Source: JAEMQF01 sp963850525
GTDB taxonomy: Bacteria; Pseudomonadota; Gammaproteobacteria; Burkholderiales; Burkholderiaceae_C
Assembly (NCBI GenBank): GCA_963850525.1
Contig: CAWKLQ010000003.1
Location: 1 to 64,000, forward strand
DNA: 64,000 nt
Direction: 5' to 3'
The position numbers and the translations under genes were made by a program. How positions within the stretch are numbered: position 1 is the stretch's first letter; each line of letters begins with the position of its first letter. The notes under the pieces were generated by a model. The model was given only the letters and a program-made list of their open reading frames with translations. It was not told where the DNA came from and made no database searches. Below are positions 24,907 through 33,800 of the stretch, piece after piece.

Positions 24907-26841
24907 CTATTGAATCACGGCCGAGCTGCGTGCCCGGTCTTTCGCCTGGCGCGCATTGCGACCTAATTCCGCTGCGCCGGGACAATCGTGAAAAACCGAG
25001 AGCGCTTCGTCGGCGCGCTGCATCGCGTCGTCGTAGCTTCGGTTCGCCAGCGCCTTTTGTCCGGCGCGGACGAGCACGTCGCACTCGAAGCGTTTCGTAT
25101 CGATCGCGGGCGGCGCCGCTGCGGGCGGCGACTGGGCCTGCACGGCGGCGGCCGGGGGCGCTGCGCTGTCGGGCGCAGCAGCGCGCGCCGGTGAGGCGCC
25201 CGCCGGCAACGTGAGCGCCGGCGCAGCCGCTGCCGATGCGCGGGGTGGCCGTGCGGCCGCCGCTGCGGTCGCGGCGGGTGCGCTGGCCTTGGCGGGGGCC
25301 GCGACGTTCGGCGCCTTGACGGCCGGCGTGGGCGCGGCAACGGGCCCGGGCGCTGCTGTTGCTGCTGAGGCGGGTGCGCCTGCGGTGGCCGGGATTTCCG
25401 CGGGAACCCCCGCCGACCCGGGCGCGCTGGGGAGGGCGGCCGGCGCCGCGGCGCTCGGCGTTTCCGGCGGCGCGACTAACGCGCCTGGCTGGGGCATCTG
25501 CTGCGTCGTCGCCTCCGGGCTTGGCGGCAGCGGCGCGCGCCGCGCCGTCGTGCTGCGCTCCAACCACCAGCCGAAGCTCGCCGCCGCAGCAACGAGCACG
25601 ACAAACCCGGCCACCATGAGCGGCCACTTGCGCGCCGTCTCGCCGCTGCCTGCGCGGCTGCGTGCCTCACGCGAGTCGGCGCCGGCACTCGCGGGCCTGC
25701 GCACTGCCGGTGCACTGCCGGCCACGGCCGCGCGCGCGTCGATCTTGCGCGCACCCTCTGCAAGCGGGGCCTTGGCTGCAGCGGGAGCTGTTTCGCGCGG
25801 CACGGCTGCGGCACTCTGCGGCGCGCGCGCCGGGCCGATGTCGAAGCGCTCGCGCAATTGCGCCATCGATTGCGGCCGCGCGTCGGGCCGCACCGCCAGG
25901 CCGGCGTCGATGGCAGCAAGAAACGCTTGCGAATAGCGCCCGGCGCCGGCCTGCACCGCGCTCACCATGTCGTCGGCAATGATGCGGCTCACCGAGGGCA
26001 CCGGCGCGCGCCCGGTGATCGCGCAGTAGAGCACCGCGCAGAGCGCATAGACGTCGGTCCACGCGCCCTGGCGCATCGATTCCGACTCGGCGTACTGTTC
26101 GATCGGCGCGTAACCCGGCTTCAGGATCACGGTCAGGTTGTGCGTCACGTCGCCGATGACGCGCCGCGCCGCGCCGAAGTCGAGCAGCAACGGGCGCAAT
26201 GCCGCCGCGGGCCCGGCCTGCGTCTTGGCCGGCGCGAGCAGCAGGATGTTGTCGGGCGCGATGTCGCGGTGCCAACAATGGTCGTTGTGGATCAGCTCGA
26301 GCGCGTCGATGAGCGGCGCGAGCAGCGCGCGCAGCCAGGCTTCATCGGGCGGTTGCGCCAAGGTCGCGAGGTGCTGGCGCAGCGTCGGGCCTTCGTAGAA
26401 CGGCATCACCATGTAGGCGGTGCCGTTCTCCTCCCAGAAGCGGTACACCTTGACGAGCGAGGGGTGGTCGAACGAGGCGAGCAGCTTGGCTTCGTTGACG
26501 AAGCTGCGCAGGCCCAGCACAAAGGTCTCGCGGTAGCGCTCGGAACGCACCGAAACGCTGCGGTCGTTGCCGCGCTGCGCCAGGTTCGTCGGCATGTATT
26601 CCTTGAGCGCGACGACGCGGTCCAGCCGCGTGTCGCGTGCCAGGTAGACGATACCGAAGCCGCCTTCGCCGACCAGCCCCTCGATGACGAACTCCTGCAG
26701 CGCCTGGCCGACAGGCAGCGCTGCGCCGGGGGCCTCGCGCGGCTGCACCACAGTGCGGGGTTCGACGACGGTGCGCTGCGGATCGGCAGGCGCGGCGCCG
26801 CCGCCCGGCGGCTCTGGCGGATTGGGAGGGGGTGGGGTCAC
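24907..26841 (-). CDS. Membrane-anchored Ser/Thr protein kinase
   Basis: A 644-residue eukaryotic-type kinase. The kinase domain (about 45-320) shows the glycine loop GEGGFGIVYLA, the lysine in VALKEYMP, the catalytic loop WHRDIAPDNILL and the DFG motif in LLLDFGAAR. A transmembrane helix (PLMVAGFVVLVAAAASFGWW) lies near 405-430. A long Ala/Pro-rich linker follows, then a C-terminal periplasmic part with three cysteines (FECDVLV, HDCPG). The start is GTG 26841, with no strong ribosome site. Such kinases often sense envelope signals; the partner is probably the lipoprotein encoded downstream. Confidence 0.9.
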   Translation of the reverse strand: MTPPPPNPPEPPGGGAAPADPQRTVVEPRTVVQPREAPGAALPVGQALQEFVIEGLVGEGGFGIVYLARDTRLDRVVALKEYMPTNLAQRGNDRSVSVRSERYRETFVLGLRSFVNEAKLLASFDHPSLVKVYRFWEENGTAYMVMPFYEGPTLRQHLATLAQPPDEAWLRALLAPLIDALELIHNDHCWHRDIAPDNILLLAPAKTQAGPAAALRPLLLDFGAARRVIGDVTHNLTVILKPGYAPIEQYAESESMRQGAWTDVYALCAVLYCAITGRAPVPSVSRIIADDMVSAVQAGAGRYSQAFLAAIDAGLAVRPDARPQSMAQLRERFDIGPARAPQSAAAVPRETAPAAAKAPLAEGARKIDARAAVAGSAPAVRRPASAGADSREARSRAGSGETARKWPLMVAGFVVLVAAAASFGWWLERSTTARRAPLPPSPEATTQQMPQPGALVAPPETPSAAAPAALPSAPGSAGVPAEIPATAGAPASAATAAPGPVAAPTPAVKAPNVAAPAKASAPAATAAAAARPPRASAAAAPALTLPAGASPARAAAPDSAAPPAAAVQAQSPPAAAPPAIDTKRFECDVLVRAGQKALANRSYDDAMQRADEALSVFHDCPGAAELGRNARQAKDRARSSAVIQ

Positions 26842-26919
26842 AAGGCGGGCACCGGTCTTGACGCACCGGCGCGAGCGGTTGGCGACGGCTCGGTCATGAA
26901 GGGGATTTTGCCTTCACGC

Positions 26920-26943
26920 ACGGCCCGCGGGCCAACGGGCCGT
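26920..26943. repeat. Perfect 8-bp stem-loop upstream of the kinase gene
   Basis: ACGGCCCG and CGGGCCGT flank an 8-base loop. A smaller GAAGG/CCTTC stem lies next to it (26899-26916). Both fall between the kinase start and the terminator of the operon upstream, so they could be leader structure. No function can be assigned. Confidence 0.4.
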
Positions 26944-26990
26944 CGCGCGCGCCCGGAACCGGCGCCGCGGTTCGACCGTGACACCTGCGA

Positions 26991-27012
26991 CCGGGGGTTC
27001 AGAGAACCCCGG
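26991..27012 (-). terminator. Candidate terminator of the sigma/MAPEG operon
   Basis: CCGGGGGTTC and GAACCCCGG form a 9-bp GC-rich stem with one bulged G and a 3-base loop, starting eight bases after the stop of the gene at 27020-27427 on the minus strand. A clear U-run is missing, so the stop may be weak or factor-assisted. Confidence 0.5.
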
Positions 27013-27019
27013 CGATCAC

Positions 27020-27427
27020 TTACTTGGCGCGCATGCGATTGCCCTTCGGGTTGTGCTCGAGTTCGCACAGGCCGAGTTCTTCCATCAACGGCGGCACATA
27101 GACGCCGAAGCGACCGCGCAAGCCTTTCTTCAGCCCGTACCAGCCTCCCACGGGATTCGCGGGCGAGCGGCCCCAGGCCTCGACGCTGCCTTCCTTGGCC
27201 GGTTTTTGTTCGTCGGCGCCGCCGAGTTCGACCCATTCGCCCTTCGCCTTGAGCATCGCATGCAGGTCGGCGATGCAGCGCGCGTCGTAGTGCAGGACGG
27301 TTTTGCCGACTGTGCAGATGAGCAGGCGTTTGCCGCCCACTTCGTCGACGTGCATCGTGTATTCCGAGCTGCCTGGCGGCGTCTTGAGTTGCCAGGGGTG
27401 GTCCTTGTCGCGGTTCAGCGCAGCCAT
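27020..27427 (-). CDS. Conserved-type hypothetical protein
   Basis: A 135-residue soluble protein without a signal peptide or membrane segment. It has a compact alpha/beta-like pattern (LKTPPGSSEYTMHVDEVGG, then LLICTVGKTVLHYDARCIADLHAML) and a basic end (GRFGVYVPPLMEELGLCELEHNPKG). No domain was named. ATG 27427 with AAGGA five bases upstream is chosen; GTG 27430 is adjacent. It is the third gene of a unit after the sigma factor and MAPEG genes, 31 bases from the latter. Confidence 0.75.
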   Translation of the reverse strand: MAALNRDKDHPWQLKTPPGSSEYTMHVDEVGGKRLLICTVGKTVLHYDARCIADLHAMLKAKGEWVELGGADEQKPAKEGSVEAWGRSPANPVGGWYGLKKGLRGRFGVYVPPLMEELGLCELEHNPKGNRMRAK

Positions 27428-27458
27428 CACGGTCCTTTGTTTGAGTGTTGAGTCGGGA

Positions 27459-27863
27459 TCACATCGCGCGCAGCAGCACCACGGCGTAGGTGAAGAAGGC
27501 GATCCAGGCCACGGTGAAAACCAAGGTTCGGGCGAAGCCGATACCGAAGCCGCTGAGGTGAATCACCGCGTGCGCGAGGCGCGCATAGAAGTAAATCGCG
27601 GCGCAATTCACCGTCACGCTGCTCGACACGCCCATCACCTGGGCGATCAGCACCACCACCGCAAACGGCGCGAGGTTTTCAACGGCGTTGAGGTGCGCGC
27701 GGTTGGCGCGGTTCACCCAATCGGGCAACGGCGTCGTGGGCGCCGTCTTGTAGGTTTCCGGCGTCAGACGGCGCCCCGAGGAGACGTAGCCGATCACGAC
27801 CGGAATCCACAACACGCCGGTGAGCATGGCGGTCAACAGCAAGTAGAACAATTCGGCTTTCAT
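27459..27863 (-). CDS. MAPEG-family membrane protein
   Basis: A 134-residue membrane protein with four hydrophobic helices. The family pattern is visible in NRANRAHLNAVENLAPFAVVVLIA, and in IYFYARLAHAVIHLSGFG with the conserved YxRLxH-type arrangement. MAPEG proteins act in glutathione- and eicosanoid-type chemistry in eukaryotes; bacterial members have no established substrate. Its ATG overlaps the sigma-factor stop by four bases. Confidence 0.85.
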   Translation of the reverse strand: MKAELFYLLLTAMLTGVLWIPVVIGYVSSGRRLTPETYKTAPTTPLPDWVNRANRAHLNAVENLAPFAVVVLIAQVMGVSSSVTVNCAAIYFYARLAHAVIHLSGFGIGFARTLVFTVAWIAFFTYAVVLLRAM

Positions 27864-28837
27864 GGTCGGCTCCTGGGGTGGGTGGCTGCAAGAAGAAATT
27901 CAAAGGCGGCGTCTTGCACGATGTAGGGCACGTAGCGGAAGTCGCGGATCGTGACCACCTGCCCTTCGCGCCAGCTGAGTTCGATGAAGTAGCGCGGCAG
28001 CGTCGCCGCGGGCTCGGGCAAGACCGCCAGCACTTCGTGACCGTTGAGCCACGCCGGCGCGAGGTGCGAATCCGCGGCGCGTTCGTAGTTCGTGAAGTAC
28101 ACGCCCACGTCGCGGCGGCCCGCCGCCTTGCGCTGCGAGACGAGGTACAGGCGCACGTCGTCGGCAAGCATCGAGCGCACGCCGTCCCAGTCGTGCGCGT
28201 TGAACAGGCTCGCGTAGCGCGTCAGCGCGCTCGACGGTTCGCGCGGGCGGACTGCGGGCGCCGGCGCTGCGGCGCCACCCTGCGTCAGCAGGGCGGCGCG
28301 CCCGCGGTGCAGCGCGGCCTTGACCGCGGGAACGCTCAAGCCGAGTTCCACCGCGATCTCGTCGATCGAGTGGTCGAGCACGTCTTTCAGGATCACGCAG
28401 CCGCGCTGCGCCGGGGCGAGCTCGAGAAAACACGAGATCGCGGCACTCACCGCCTGCTGGCGCGCGAGCACGTTGTCAGGCTCGTGAATCTCCTCACCGG
28501 CAATTTCCAGCGCCGCGTCCAGCGATTCGCTGGCGCGGTAGCTTTCATGTCGCCAGCGATCGATGGCGCGGTTGTGGGCGATCCGAAACAGCCACGGGCG
28601 CAAGGGCGGCAAGGCGCGCATCTGCGACAACTCGTAGCAGGCGCGGGCCAGCGTGTCCTGGACGACGTCTTCGCCGTCGGCCACCGAGCCGGTCATGCGC
28701 GTGCAATAGCGGTGCAGCTCGGGGCGAATGTGATCGACCAGGGCGAGGAACTCCCTGCGCCCCTGCTCCAGCACGCCGATGAGGTCACCCGGCACGCCGG
28801 GCCCGGCCTCGCGATCGGATTTGAGTTTATAGGTCAC
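27860..28837 (-). CDS. ECF sigma factor with C-terminal SnoaL-like domain
   Basis: A 325-residue sigma70-family ECF factor. Region 2 is seen in LHRYCTRMTGSVADGEDVVQDTLARA and RPWLFRIAHNRAIDRWR, and region 4 in LAPAQRGCVILKDVLDHSIDEIAVELGLSVPAVKAALHRGR. After about residue 205 a SnoaL/NTF2-like domain follows (RYASLFNAHDWDGVRSMLADDV), as in ECF groups whose extra domain tunes activity without an anti-sigma factor. GTG 28837 has GGAAG at a normal distance. No anti-sigma gene is adjacent. It leads the MAPEG and hypothetical genes. Confidence 0.88.
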   Translation of the reverse strand: MTYKLKSDREAGPGVPGDLIGVLEQGRREFLALVDHIRPELHRYCTRMTGSVADGEDVVQDTLARACYELSQMRALPPLRPWLFRIAHNRAIDRWRHESYRASESLDAALEIAGEEIHEPDNVLARQQAVSAAISCFLELAPAQRGCVILKDVLDHSIDEIAVELGLSVPAVKAALHRGRAALLTQGGAAAPAPAVRPREPSSALTRYASLFNAHDWDGVRSMLADDVRLYLVSQRKAAGRRDVGVYFTNYERAADSHLAPAWLNGHEVLAVLPEPAATLPRYFIELSWREGQVVTIRDFRYVPYIVQDAAFEFLLAATHPRSRP

Positions 28838-28957
28838 CGTGTGCTTCCTGCCCTGAAGACGATCCAGCCTCACCAAAGGATGCGGTTCCGGCGAATATTT
28901 TCTCTCCGCCTGCAGAGTGCAAGAGGGACGAACGCTGTTGCGGATCAGGCATCGGGA

Positions 28958-29710
28958 TCAGCCAAAGCTTGCGATGACCGGGTTGTGATCGCTCCGGGCG
29001 CGCCACCGCGGGCTGTCGCGAACGACACAGGTGCGCAAGAACGCGGTCCAGCCGGACGGCACGAACAGCCCGTCGCAATGGTACGCGGCGCTCGGATCGC
29101 CCGTCCAGCGCAGCGTCTGCGCGGGTGGCCTGCGCGGATGCAGGGCATCCCAGCAGCTCACCAGATCGAACTGGGACCGCAGTCGCGCGTGAATCTCGAG
29201 TTCTCGCACGCGCGGCCGCTCGCCCTCGTGATTGCGCCGACCGATGCAGATATTGAAGTCACCCCCGATGATCACTTCGCGCGCCTGGCTGGAACGCACC
29301 AGGTCGGCGATTCGGTCGAGGATTTCCGACAAACGGGCGGAGTATCCACCGCGCCCGTGCGGGACATGAACACTGACGACATGAATCGGCTCGCGTTCGG
29401 GCAGGTGCCACGCGCAGGCGACGACCCATCCGATGAAGTCACGGATGGGCAAAGGCTGCAAGTGACCGCGCGCCACCCACACGGCGCTGCCCCATCCTTG
29501 CGGCCGCAGGGGAATCCACGCTGCCTTGCGCGGGTCCATGACGCCAAGGCCCGCAGCTTCCTGCAAGAGCAGAAGATCGGCACACGTGTCGCGTTGCACT
29601 TGTGCGGGACTGATCCGCTTGCCCCCGCCCTTCAGCATGTTCAGCGTGGCGATGCGCAAGGGACCGCGGGTCCACGCGCCTGCGCTTGGGTCTTTCGCCT
29701 TGGGGGTCAT
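28958..29710 (-). CDS. Endonuclease/exonuclease/phosphatase-fold protein
   Basis: A 250-residue EEP-superfamily protein. Motifs are RIATLNML (metal-side asparagine), LLLLQEAAG (metal glutamate), HVVSVHVPHGRGG, IIGGDFNICIG (catalytic Asp/Asn) and RSDHNPV near the C-terminus (catalytic Asp-His). Members cleave DNA, phosphoinositides or phosphodiesters, and the substrate cannot be told. The ATG at 29710 is chosen because the conserved domain starts soon after; the GGAGG site is rather far upstream. It is divergent from the P450 gene. Confidence 0.85.
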   Translation of the reverse strand: MTPKAKDPSAGAWTRGPLRIATLNMLKGGGKRISPAQVQRDTCADLLLLQEAAGLGVMDPRKAAWIPLRPQGWGSAVWVARGHLQPLPIRDFIGWVVACAWHLPEREPIHVVSVHVPHGRGGYSARLSEILDRIADLVRSSQAREVIIGGDFNICIGRRNHEGERPRVRELEIHARLRSQFDLVSCWDALHPRRPPAQTLRWTGDPSAAYHCDGLFVPSGWTAFLRTCVVRDSPRWRARSDHNPVIASFG

Positions 29711-29865
29711 TTGCCAGGGGTCGCCTCCGGAACTGTCGTCGTTGCCATTGTGCGTGCCGCTGCCGACTCGGATCGGCGCGTTGCGCGGCGCAGGCTCGAC
29801 CGTGGTGCGCAGCTGCCCGCGGCGCGCATCGCGTCGCGCGCCGTGCCCATCCTGGAAAATTGCGC

Positions 29866-31095
29866 ATGAGCACACCGCCTGCCATCGATTGGCACCCCGA
29901 AGACCCGGCCACTTTGGCCGACCCCTACCCCGTCTTCGCGCGACTGCGCAACGAAGACCCGTGCCACTGGAGCCCGCGCCTGCGCAGCTGGGTGCTGACG
30001 CGCTACGACGACGTGAAAGCGGTGTGCCTGGACCGCGAGCGTTTGTCGTCGGACCGGCTGCGGCCGTTTTTCGCTTCGATGCCGGCAGGCGAGGCCTCGC
30101 GCATCGGCGACATCGTGCGCTACCTGTCGCTCTGGATGGTGTTCAAGGACCCGCCGGAACATACGCGGCTGCGCCGCCTCTCGAGCCGCGTCTTCAGCGC
30201 CAAGGCGATGCAGGCGATGCGCCCGCAGGCTGAAGCGATTGCGCAGTGGCTGCTCGCGCAGCTCGACGGCCGCGAGGAAATCGACTTAGTGGCCGACTTC
30301 GCCGGCCCGCTGCCTTGCCTGGTGATCATGGCGATGCTCGGCGTGCCGCGCGACGCGCTCGCCGACGTGAAGCGAATGTCCGATCAGATCGCGCTGTTCA
30401 TCGGCAGCTCACGCACCAGCGCGCAGAAGTACGACACCGCACAGGCCGCGACGCAGGAGATGGCGGCGTTCTTTCGCACGCTCATCGCGCAGCGCCGCGC
30501 GCAGCCGCGCGACGACGCGATTTCCGAGCTCGTGCACCTGCGCGACGGCGACGATCAATTCAGCGAAGACGAACTCATCGCGACGTGCATCCTGATGCTC
30601 TTCGCCGGCCACGAAACGACGACGAACCACATCGCCAACGGCATGCTGTCGCTGCTGCGCTTTCCGGGCGAAATGGACAAGCTGCGCGCCGACCCGAGCC
30701 TCGCCGCAGCGGCGGTGGAAGAGCTGCTGCGCTACGACGGTCCGTCGGGCGCGCAAGTGCGCCTCGTCGCGCAGGCGCACGAGCTGCACGGCAAGACGCT
30801 CGAAGTCGGGCAGCGCATCTTCATCATGCTCAACGCGGCGAACCGCGACCCGCGCGCTTACGCCGAGCCGGACCGCGTCGACTTGGCACGCGACGGCGTG
30901 CCGCACCTGACGTTCGGCTACGGCATGCACATTTGCCTGGGCTTCCCGCTCGCGCGCACCGAAGGGTTGGTCGCGTTTCCGGCGCTGCTTGCGCACTACG
31001 CGCACATGGAACCCTTGACGCAGCAACCGGAGTGGCTCAATTCGCTCGTGTTTCGCGGCATGAAGGCGTTGCCGGTGGCGGTGCGGCGGGGGTGA
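29866..31095 (+). CDS. Cytochrome P450
   Basis: A 409-residue soluble bacterial P450. The I-helix reads LFAGHETTTNHIANG, the ExxR motif is EELLR, and the heme-binding loop is FGYGMHICLGFPLAR with the axial cysteine. It has no fused reductase, so it needs a ferredoxin and a reductase, and none is encoded nearby. Oxidation of a hydrophobic substrate is expected, but no neighbouring gene identifies it. ATG 29866 opens a normal N-terminus. The insertion element lies directly downstream. Confidence 0.93.
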   Translation: MSTPPAIDWHPEDPATLADPYPVFARLRNEDPCHWSPRLRSWVLTRYDDVKAVCLDRERLSSDRLRPFFASMPAGEASRIGDIVRYLSLWMVFKDPPEHTRLRRLSSRVFSAKAMQAMRPQAEAIAQWLLAQLDGREEIDLVADFAGPLPCLVIMAMLGVPRDALADVKRMSDQIALFIGSSRTSAQKYDTAQAATQEMAAFFRTLIAQRRAQPRDDAISELVHLRDGDDQFSEDELIATCILMLFAGHETTTNHIANGMLSLLRFPGEMDKLRADPSLAAAAVEELLRYDGPSGAQVRLVAQAHELHGKTLEVGQRIFIMLNAANRDPRAYAEPDRVDLARDGVPHLTFGYGMHICLGFPLARTEGLVAFPALLAHYAHMEPLTQQPEWLNSLVFRGMKALPVAVRRG

Positions 31096-31362
31096 TGACA
31101 TGACAGTCGTTTCCAATTCAGGTATGAGCCTGGAGCGGTCTGAGATCGGCGGCGCGAAGCGAGTCGATCCGTTGTAGACCAAGTCAGTGTATTGGGGCCT
31201 GGGTTTTGATTTCAACATCGCTCGTCGAAGGCTGTGGGCATGTGGTCGAAGGGCTGGGCGGTGGGCAACGTGTACCCGCGTTGTCCACGGACCAGGCCAG
31301 CGCCGTTCAGGCGCTTCGTCCACATGTCCACAGCCTCCCGCACGCAGCCCCGTAGGGGGAAC

Positions 31363-32610
31363 TCAGCCGGTACGAGCAGGCACCCGTCTGAACAGCGCCA
31401 GCCGTGCCTCGTTGAGTTCCTCGGCCGCCTGCACGTCGGTCAGCGCCGTGGCCAGTGCACGCAGGTGTTCGAGCGTTACGCCCTCGCGCATGAAGCTTGC
31501 CGCCTCGGGCAAGCTGGCCAGCTTGTCCAGCGGCGTCATTGCATCCTTGGGTCGGTACACGCGCTTGATGCGTCCGGGCTTCTTCGGGTCGGCCAGCTCG
31601 GTGGCGAACAAGCACGGTCGGTGGAAGTTGAGGAATGGGTTGAGGTATTCGAAGCAGAAGGAGTTGAAGCGCACGGCATGCCGCTGGGGGATGTGTTCGT
31701 AGCCGAAGAGCTTGCGAACGACGGCACCGTTCTTGGTCTCCGCCAGGCCGTTGTCGTTGCTGCGCCGCGGGCGACTGCGGGTGAACTCGATGCGCAGTTT
31801 CTCCAGCATTTCGGCCACCCGGTGGTTGACGTACTCGCTGCCGTTGTCGGCGTGGAACCCGAGGATCGCAAACGGGAACTGCTCGAGCATCTGCCGGATG
31901 ACGGGCAGCAGGTGCGCCTCGGAGATCGTCTGCACCGTGGCCACCACCTCCCACTGAGTCACGCAATCGACCGCGTTGATGTGGTACAGGCCCTTGGTGC
32001 CGTCCAGATCGCCTTGGTGCACGCTGTCGATACGCACGAAGCCCGGGCGCCCCTCAGGGGCTGGCGCCTTGCGCACGCCGATGGTCGCGGCCTTGGTGGG
32101 CCGGGTCTTGGTCAGCACGATCCGGTGGGCACGGTAGGGCGCGCTGTTGCGCAGGTTGTACAGGTGCCCGACGGAGATCGAGCCCAGGCGCTCGAATCGC
32201 GCGTCGCCAAAGACATCGCGCTGGCGGCGCAGCACGCAGGCCGTGGCCGGGCCCGACATCATGCCCATGGCTCGATCAACGTCGGCCAGCAGCGCCACAT
32301 CAGCACTCGTGTAGCGCCGCGCAAAGGCGTGCGCAGGCGCGCGGTAATCCTTGACCAGGCGCTTGCCGGCGTCCCAGCGCGAGACCAGCCGCGTGACCTG
32401 CGCGCGGCTGTAGCCGCTCAGCCGCTGCAGATAGCTCAGCACCGGCCCGCGATGCGCGCGCGGCAACTGGCGGTAATCGAAGCGCCGCAACACGGATTCG
32501 ATCCATGCGTAGCGCCCCTGGTCATCCTCGGCCTGCCGGAACTCCAGCGCCCGGGTCCCCTCCAGTACCTGCCGAACCTGTTCCAAGGTCCGAACCTGGG
32601 CTTCGTTCAT
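31363..32610 (-). CDS. IS transposase with integrase catalytic domain
   Basis: A 415-residue transposase. The N-terminal part holds a helix-turn-helix (YLQRLSGYSRAQVTRLVSRW). The catalytic core shows Asp195 (VRIDSVHQ), Asp255 (HADNGSEYVN) and Glu291 (GLAETKNGA), so the last pair is 35 residues apart, the spacing of retroviral-type integrases and IS3/IS481 relatives. The frame is intact. ATG 32610 with GGTGA upstream is preferred; 32622 and 32649 are in-frame alternatives. Confidence 0.88.
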   Translation of the reverse strand: MNEAQVRTLEQVRQVLEGTRALEFRQAEDDQGRYAWIESVLRRFDYRQLPRAHRGPVLSYLQRLSGYSRAQVTRLVSRWDAGKRLVKDYRAPAHAFARRYTSADVALLADVDRAMGMMSGPATACVLRRQRDVFGDARFERLGSISVGHLYNLRNSAPYRAHRIVLTKTRPTKAATIGVRKAPAPEGRPGFVRIDSVHQGDLDGTKGLYHINAVDCVTQWEVVATVQTISEAHLLPVIRQMLEQFPFAILGFHADNGSEYVNHRVAEMLEKLRIEFTRSRPRRSNDNGLAETKNGAVVRKLFGYEHIPQRHAVRFNSFCFEYLNPFLNFHRPCLFATELADPKKPGRIKRVYRPKDAMTPLDKLASLPEAASFMREGVTLEHLRALATALTDVQAAEELNEARLALFRRVPARTG

Positions 32611-32693
32611 GTCGATCACCATCGCTTGGATGATCGACTCGCCGCGCAAACGCGCTGCCCATCAGCCGCCAAACCGCCTCGCCCAGAACTCCT

Positions 32694-32750
32694 CCAGGCT
32701 CACATCTCACTGGAATCGCGGCCCCGGCCCCAGGCTCACACCTCGTTGGA
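32694..32750. repeat. Two imperfect direct repeats at the right IS end
   Basis: CCAGGCTCACATCTCACTGGA (32694-32714) and CCAGGCTCACACCTCGTTGGA (32730-32750) match at 18 of 21 positions and start 36 bases apart. Spaced repeats of this kind at an element end often bind the transposase. Confidence 0.5.
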
Positions 32751-32798
32751 CAAGACTATGACTTGCCAGTGTCACGCGCGCGGGGCACACTCGCCACA

Positions 32799-33773
32799 AT
32801 GAAAAATTCCAACCTGCTGCCGACGGCAGTTCTCGCATTGCTCGGCCTTGCGGCGGTTCTTCCCACCCAGGCGCAGGAATGGCCGGCGCGCACGGTACGC
32901 GTCATCGTGCCGTTTCCGCCCGGCGGCGGCACCGACACCGTGGCGCGGCCGCTCACGGCCAAGCTCTCCCAGCTGACCGGGCAGACCTTCGTCATCGACA
33001 ACCGGGGCGGCGCCGGCGGCACCATCGGCGCGGCCGCTGCGGCCAAGGCGCCGGCCGATGGCTACACCGTGCTGCTGGCGCCGGTGCACCTGGCGGTGGC
33101 GGTGTCGGCGTACAAGGCCTTGCCCTACGATCTGGAGAAAGATCTTCTGCCCGTGACCACCGTCGCCGTTTTCCCCGACGTGCTGGTGGCCGCGGCGCGC
33201 GTGCCGGCGAAAAACTTGCCCGAGCTCGTGGCCTATGCGAAGGCGAATCCGGGCAAGATCAATTGCGGCTCGGCAGGCAATGGCACGACGCGCCACCTGG
33301 CGTGCGAGATGTTCAATGGCGCGGCGGGAATCAAGGCCGAGCACGTGCCCTACAAGGGGACGGGCCCGGCCACAACGGCGTTGCTGGGCGGCGAAATCGA
33401 CTACATCTTCGAGGCGCTGGGCAGCGCTGCGCAACACATCCGCAGCGGCAAGCTCAAGGCGATTGCCGTCACGTCGGCGAAGCGCTCGCCTTCGTTCCCC
33501 GAGATCCCGACCGCCATCGAGCAGGGCCTGGCCGGCTTCGACGTCACCTCGTGGTACGGTCTCTGGGTTCCCGCAGGCACTGCGCCGGCCGTGGTGCAGC
33601 GCCTGCACGCCCTGGTGGGCCGCGCTTTCGAGGATGCGGAGATGCGCGACTTGTGGTTCAAGCTCGGCGCCGAGACGGGCGGCATTTCGCCGCCCGCATT
33701 TGCCGACTTCGTGCGCGCTGAAGTGCAGAAGTGGGGCAAGGTGGTGCGCGACGCGGGCGTGACCATCGAGTGA
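32799..33773 (+). CDS. Bug-type (tripartite tricarboxylate transport) receptor
   Basis: A 324-residue periplasmic receptor. A signal peptide ends near residue 26 (AVLPTQAQE), and the family opening VRVIVPFPPGGGTDTVARPL follows. Other signature segments are IDNRGGAGGTIGA, ADGYTVLL and YAKANPGKINCGSAGNGTTRHLA. These receptors usually bind carboxylates. No TctA/TctB-type membrane genes lie nearby, so this is an orphan receptor, common in Burkholderiales. It begins 48 bases after the IS end, so the element may have separated it from its promoter. Confidence 0.92.
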   Translation: MKNSNLLPTAVLALLGLAAVLPTQAQEWPARTVRVIVPFPPGGGTDTVARPLTAKLSQLTGQTFVIDNRGGAGGTIGAAAAAKAPADGYTVLLAPVHLAVAVSAYKALPYDLEKDLLPVTTVAVFPDVLVAAARVPAKNLPELVAYAKANPGKINCGSAGNGTTRHLACEMFNGAAGIKAEHVPYKGTGPATTALLGGEIDYIFEALGSAAQHIRSGKLKAIAVTSAKRSPSFPEIPTAIEQGLAGFDVTSWYGLWVPAGTAPAVVQRLHALVGRAFEDAEMRDLWFKLGAETGGISPPAFADFVRAEVQKWGKVVRDAGVTIE

Positions 33774-33800
33774 GGCTGGGCGCCGCGAGCGGCGCAGTAA

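Larger units (their letters stand above)
31180..32750. mobile_element. Insertion sequence with a DD(35)E transposase
   Basis: The transposase gene occupies most of this stretch, between the P450 and Bug-receptor genes. The right end carries two imperfect 21-base copies of CCAGGCTCACA-type sequence. The left end has a weakly related segment (CCAAGTCAGTGT, then GGCCTGGG near 31179-31203). Ends are therefore estimates, and no target duplication could be confirmed. About 180 non-coding bases precede 31363 inside the proposed element. Confidence 0.55.

Noticed and set aside
27878..29869. A 663-codon open frame on the plus strand across the sigma and EEP genes
   Set aside because: It spans two real genes and the gap between them and has no recognisable domain.
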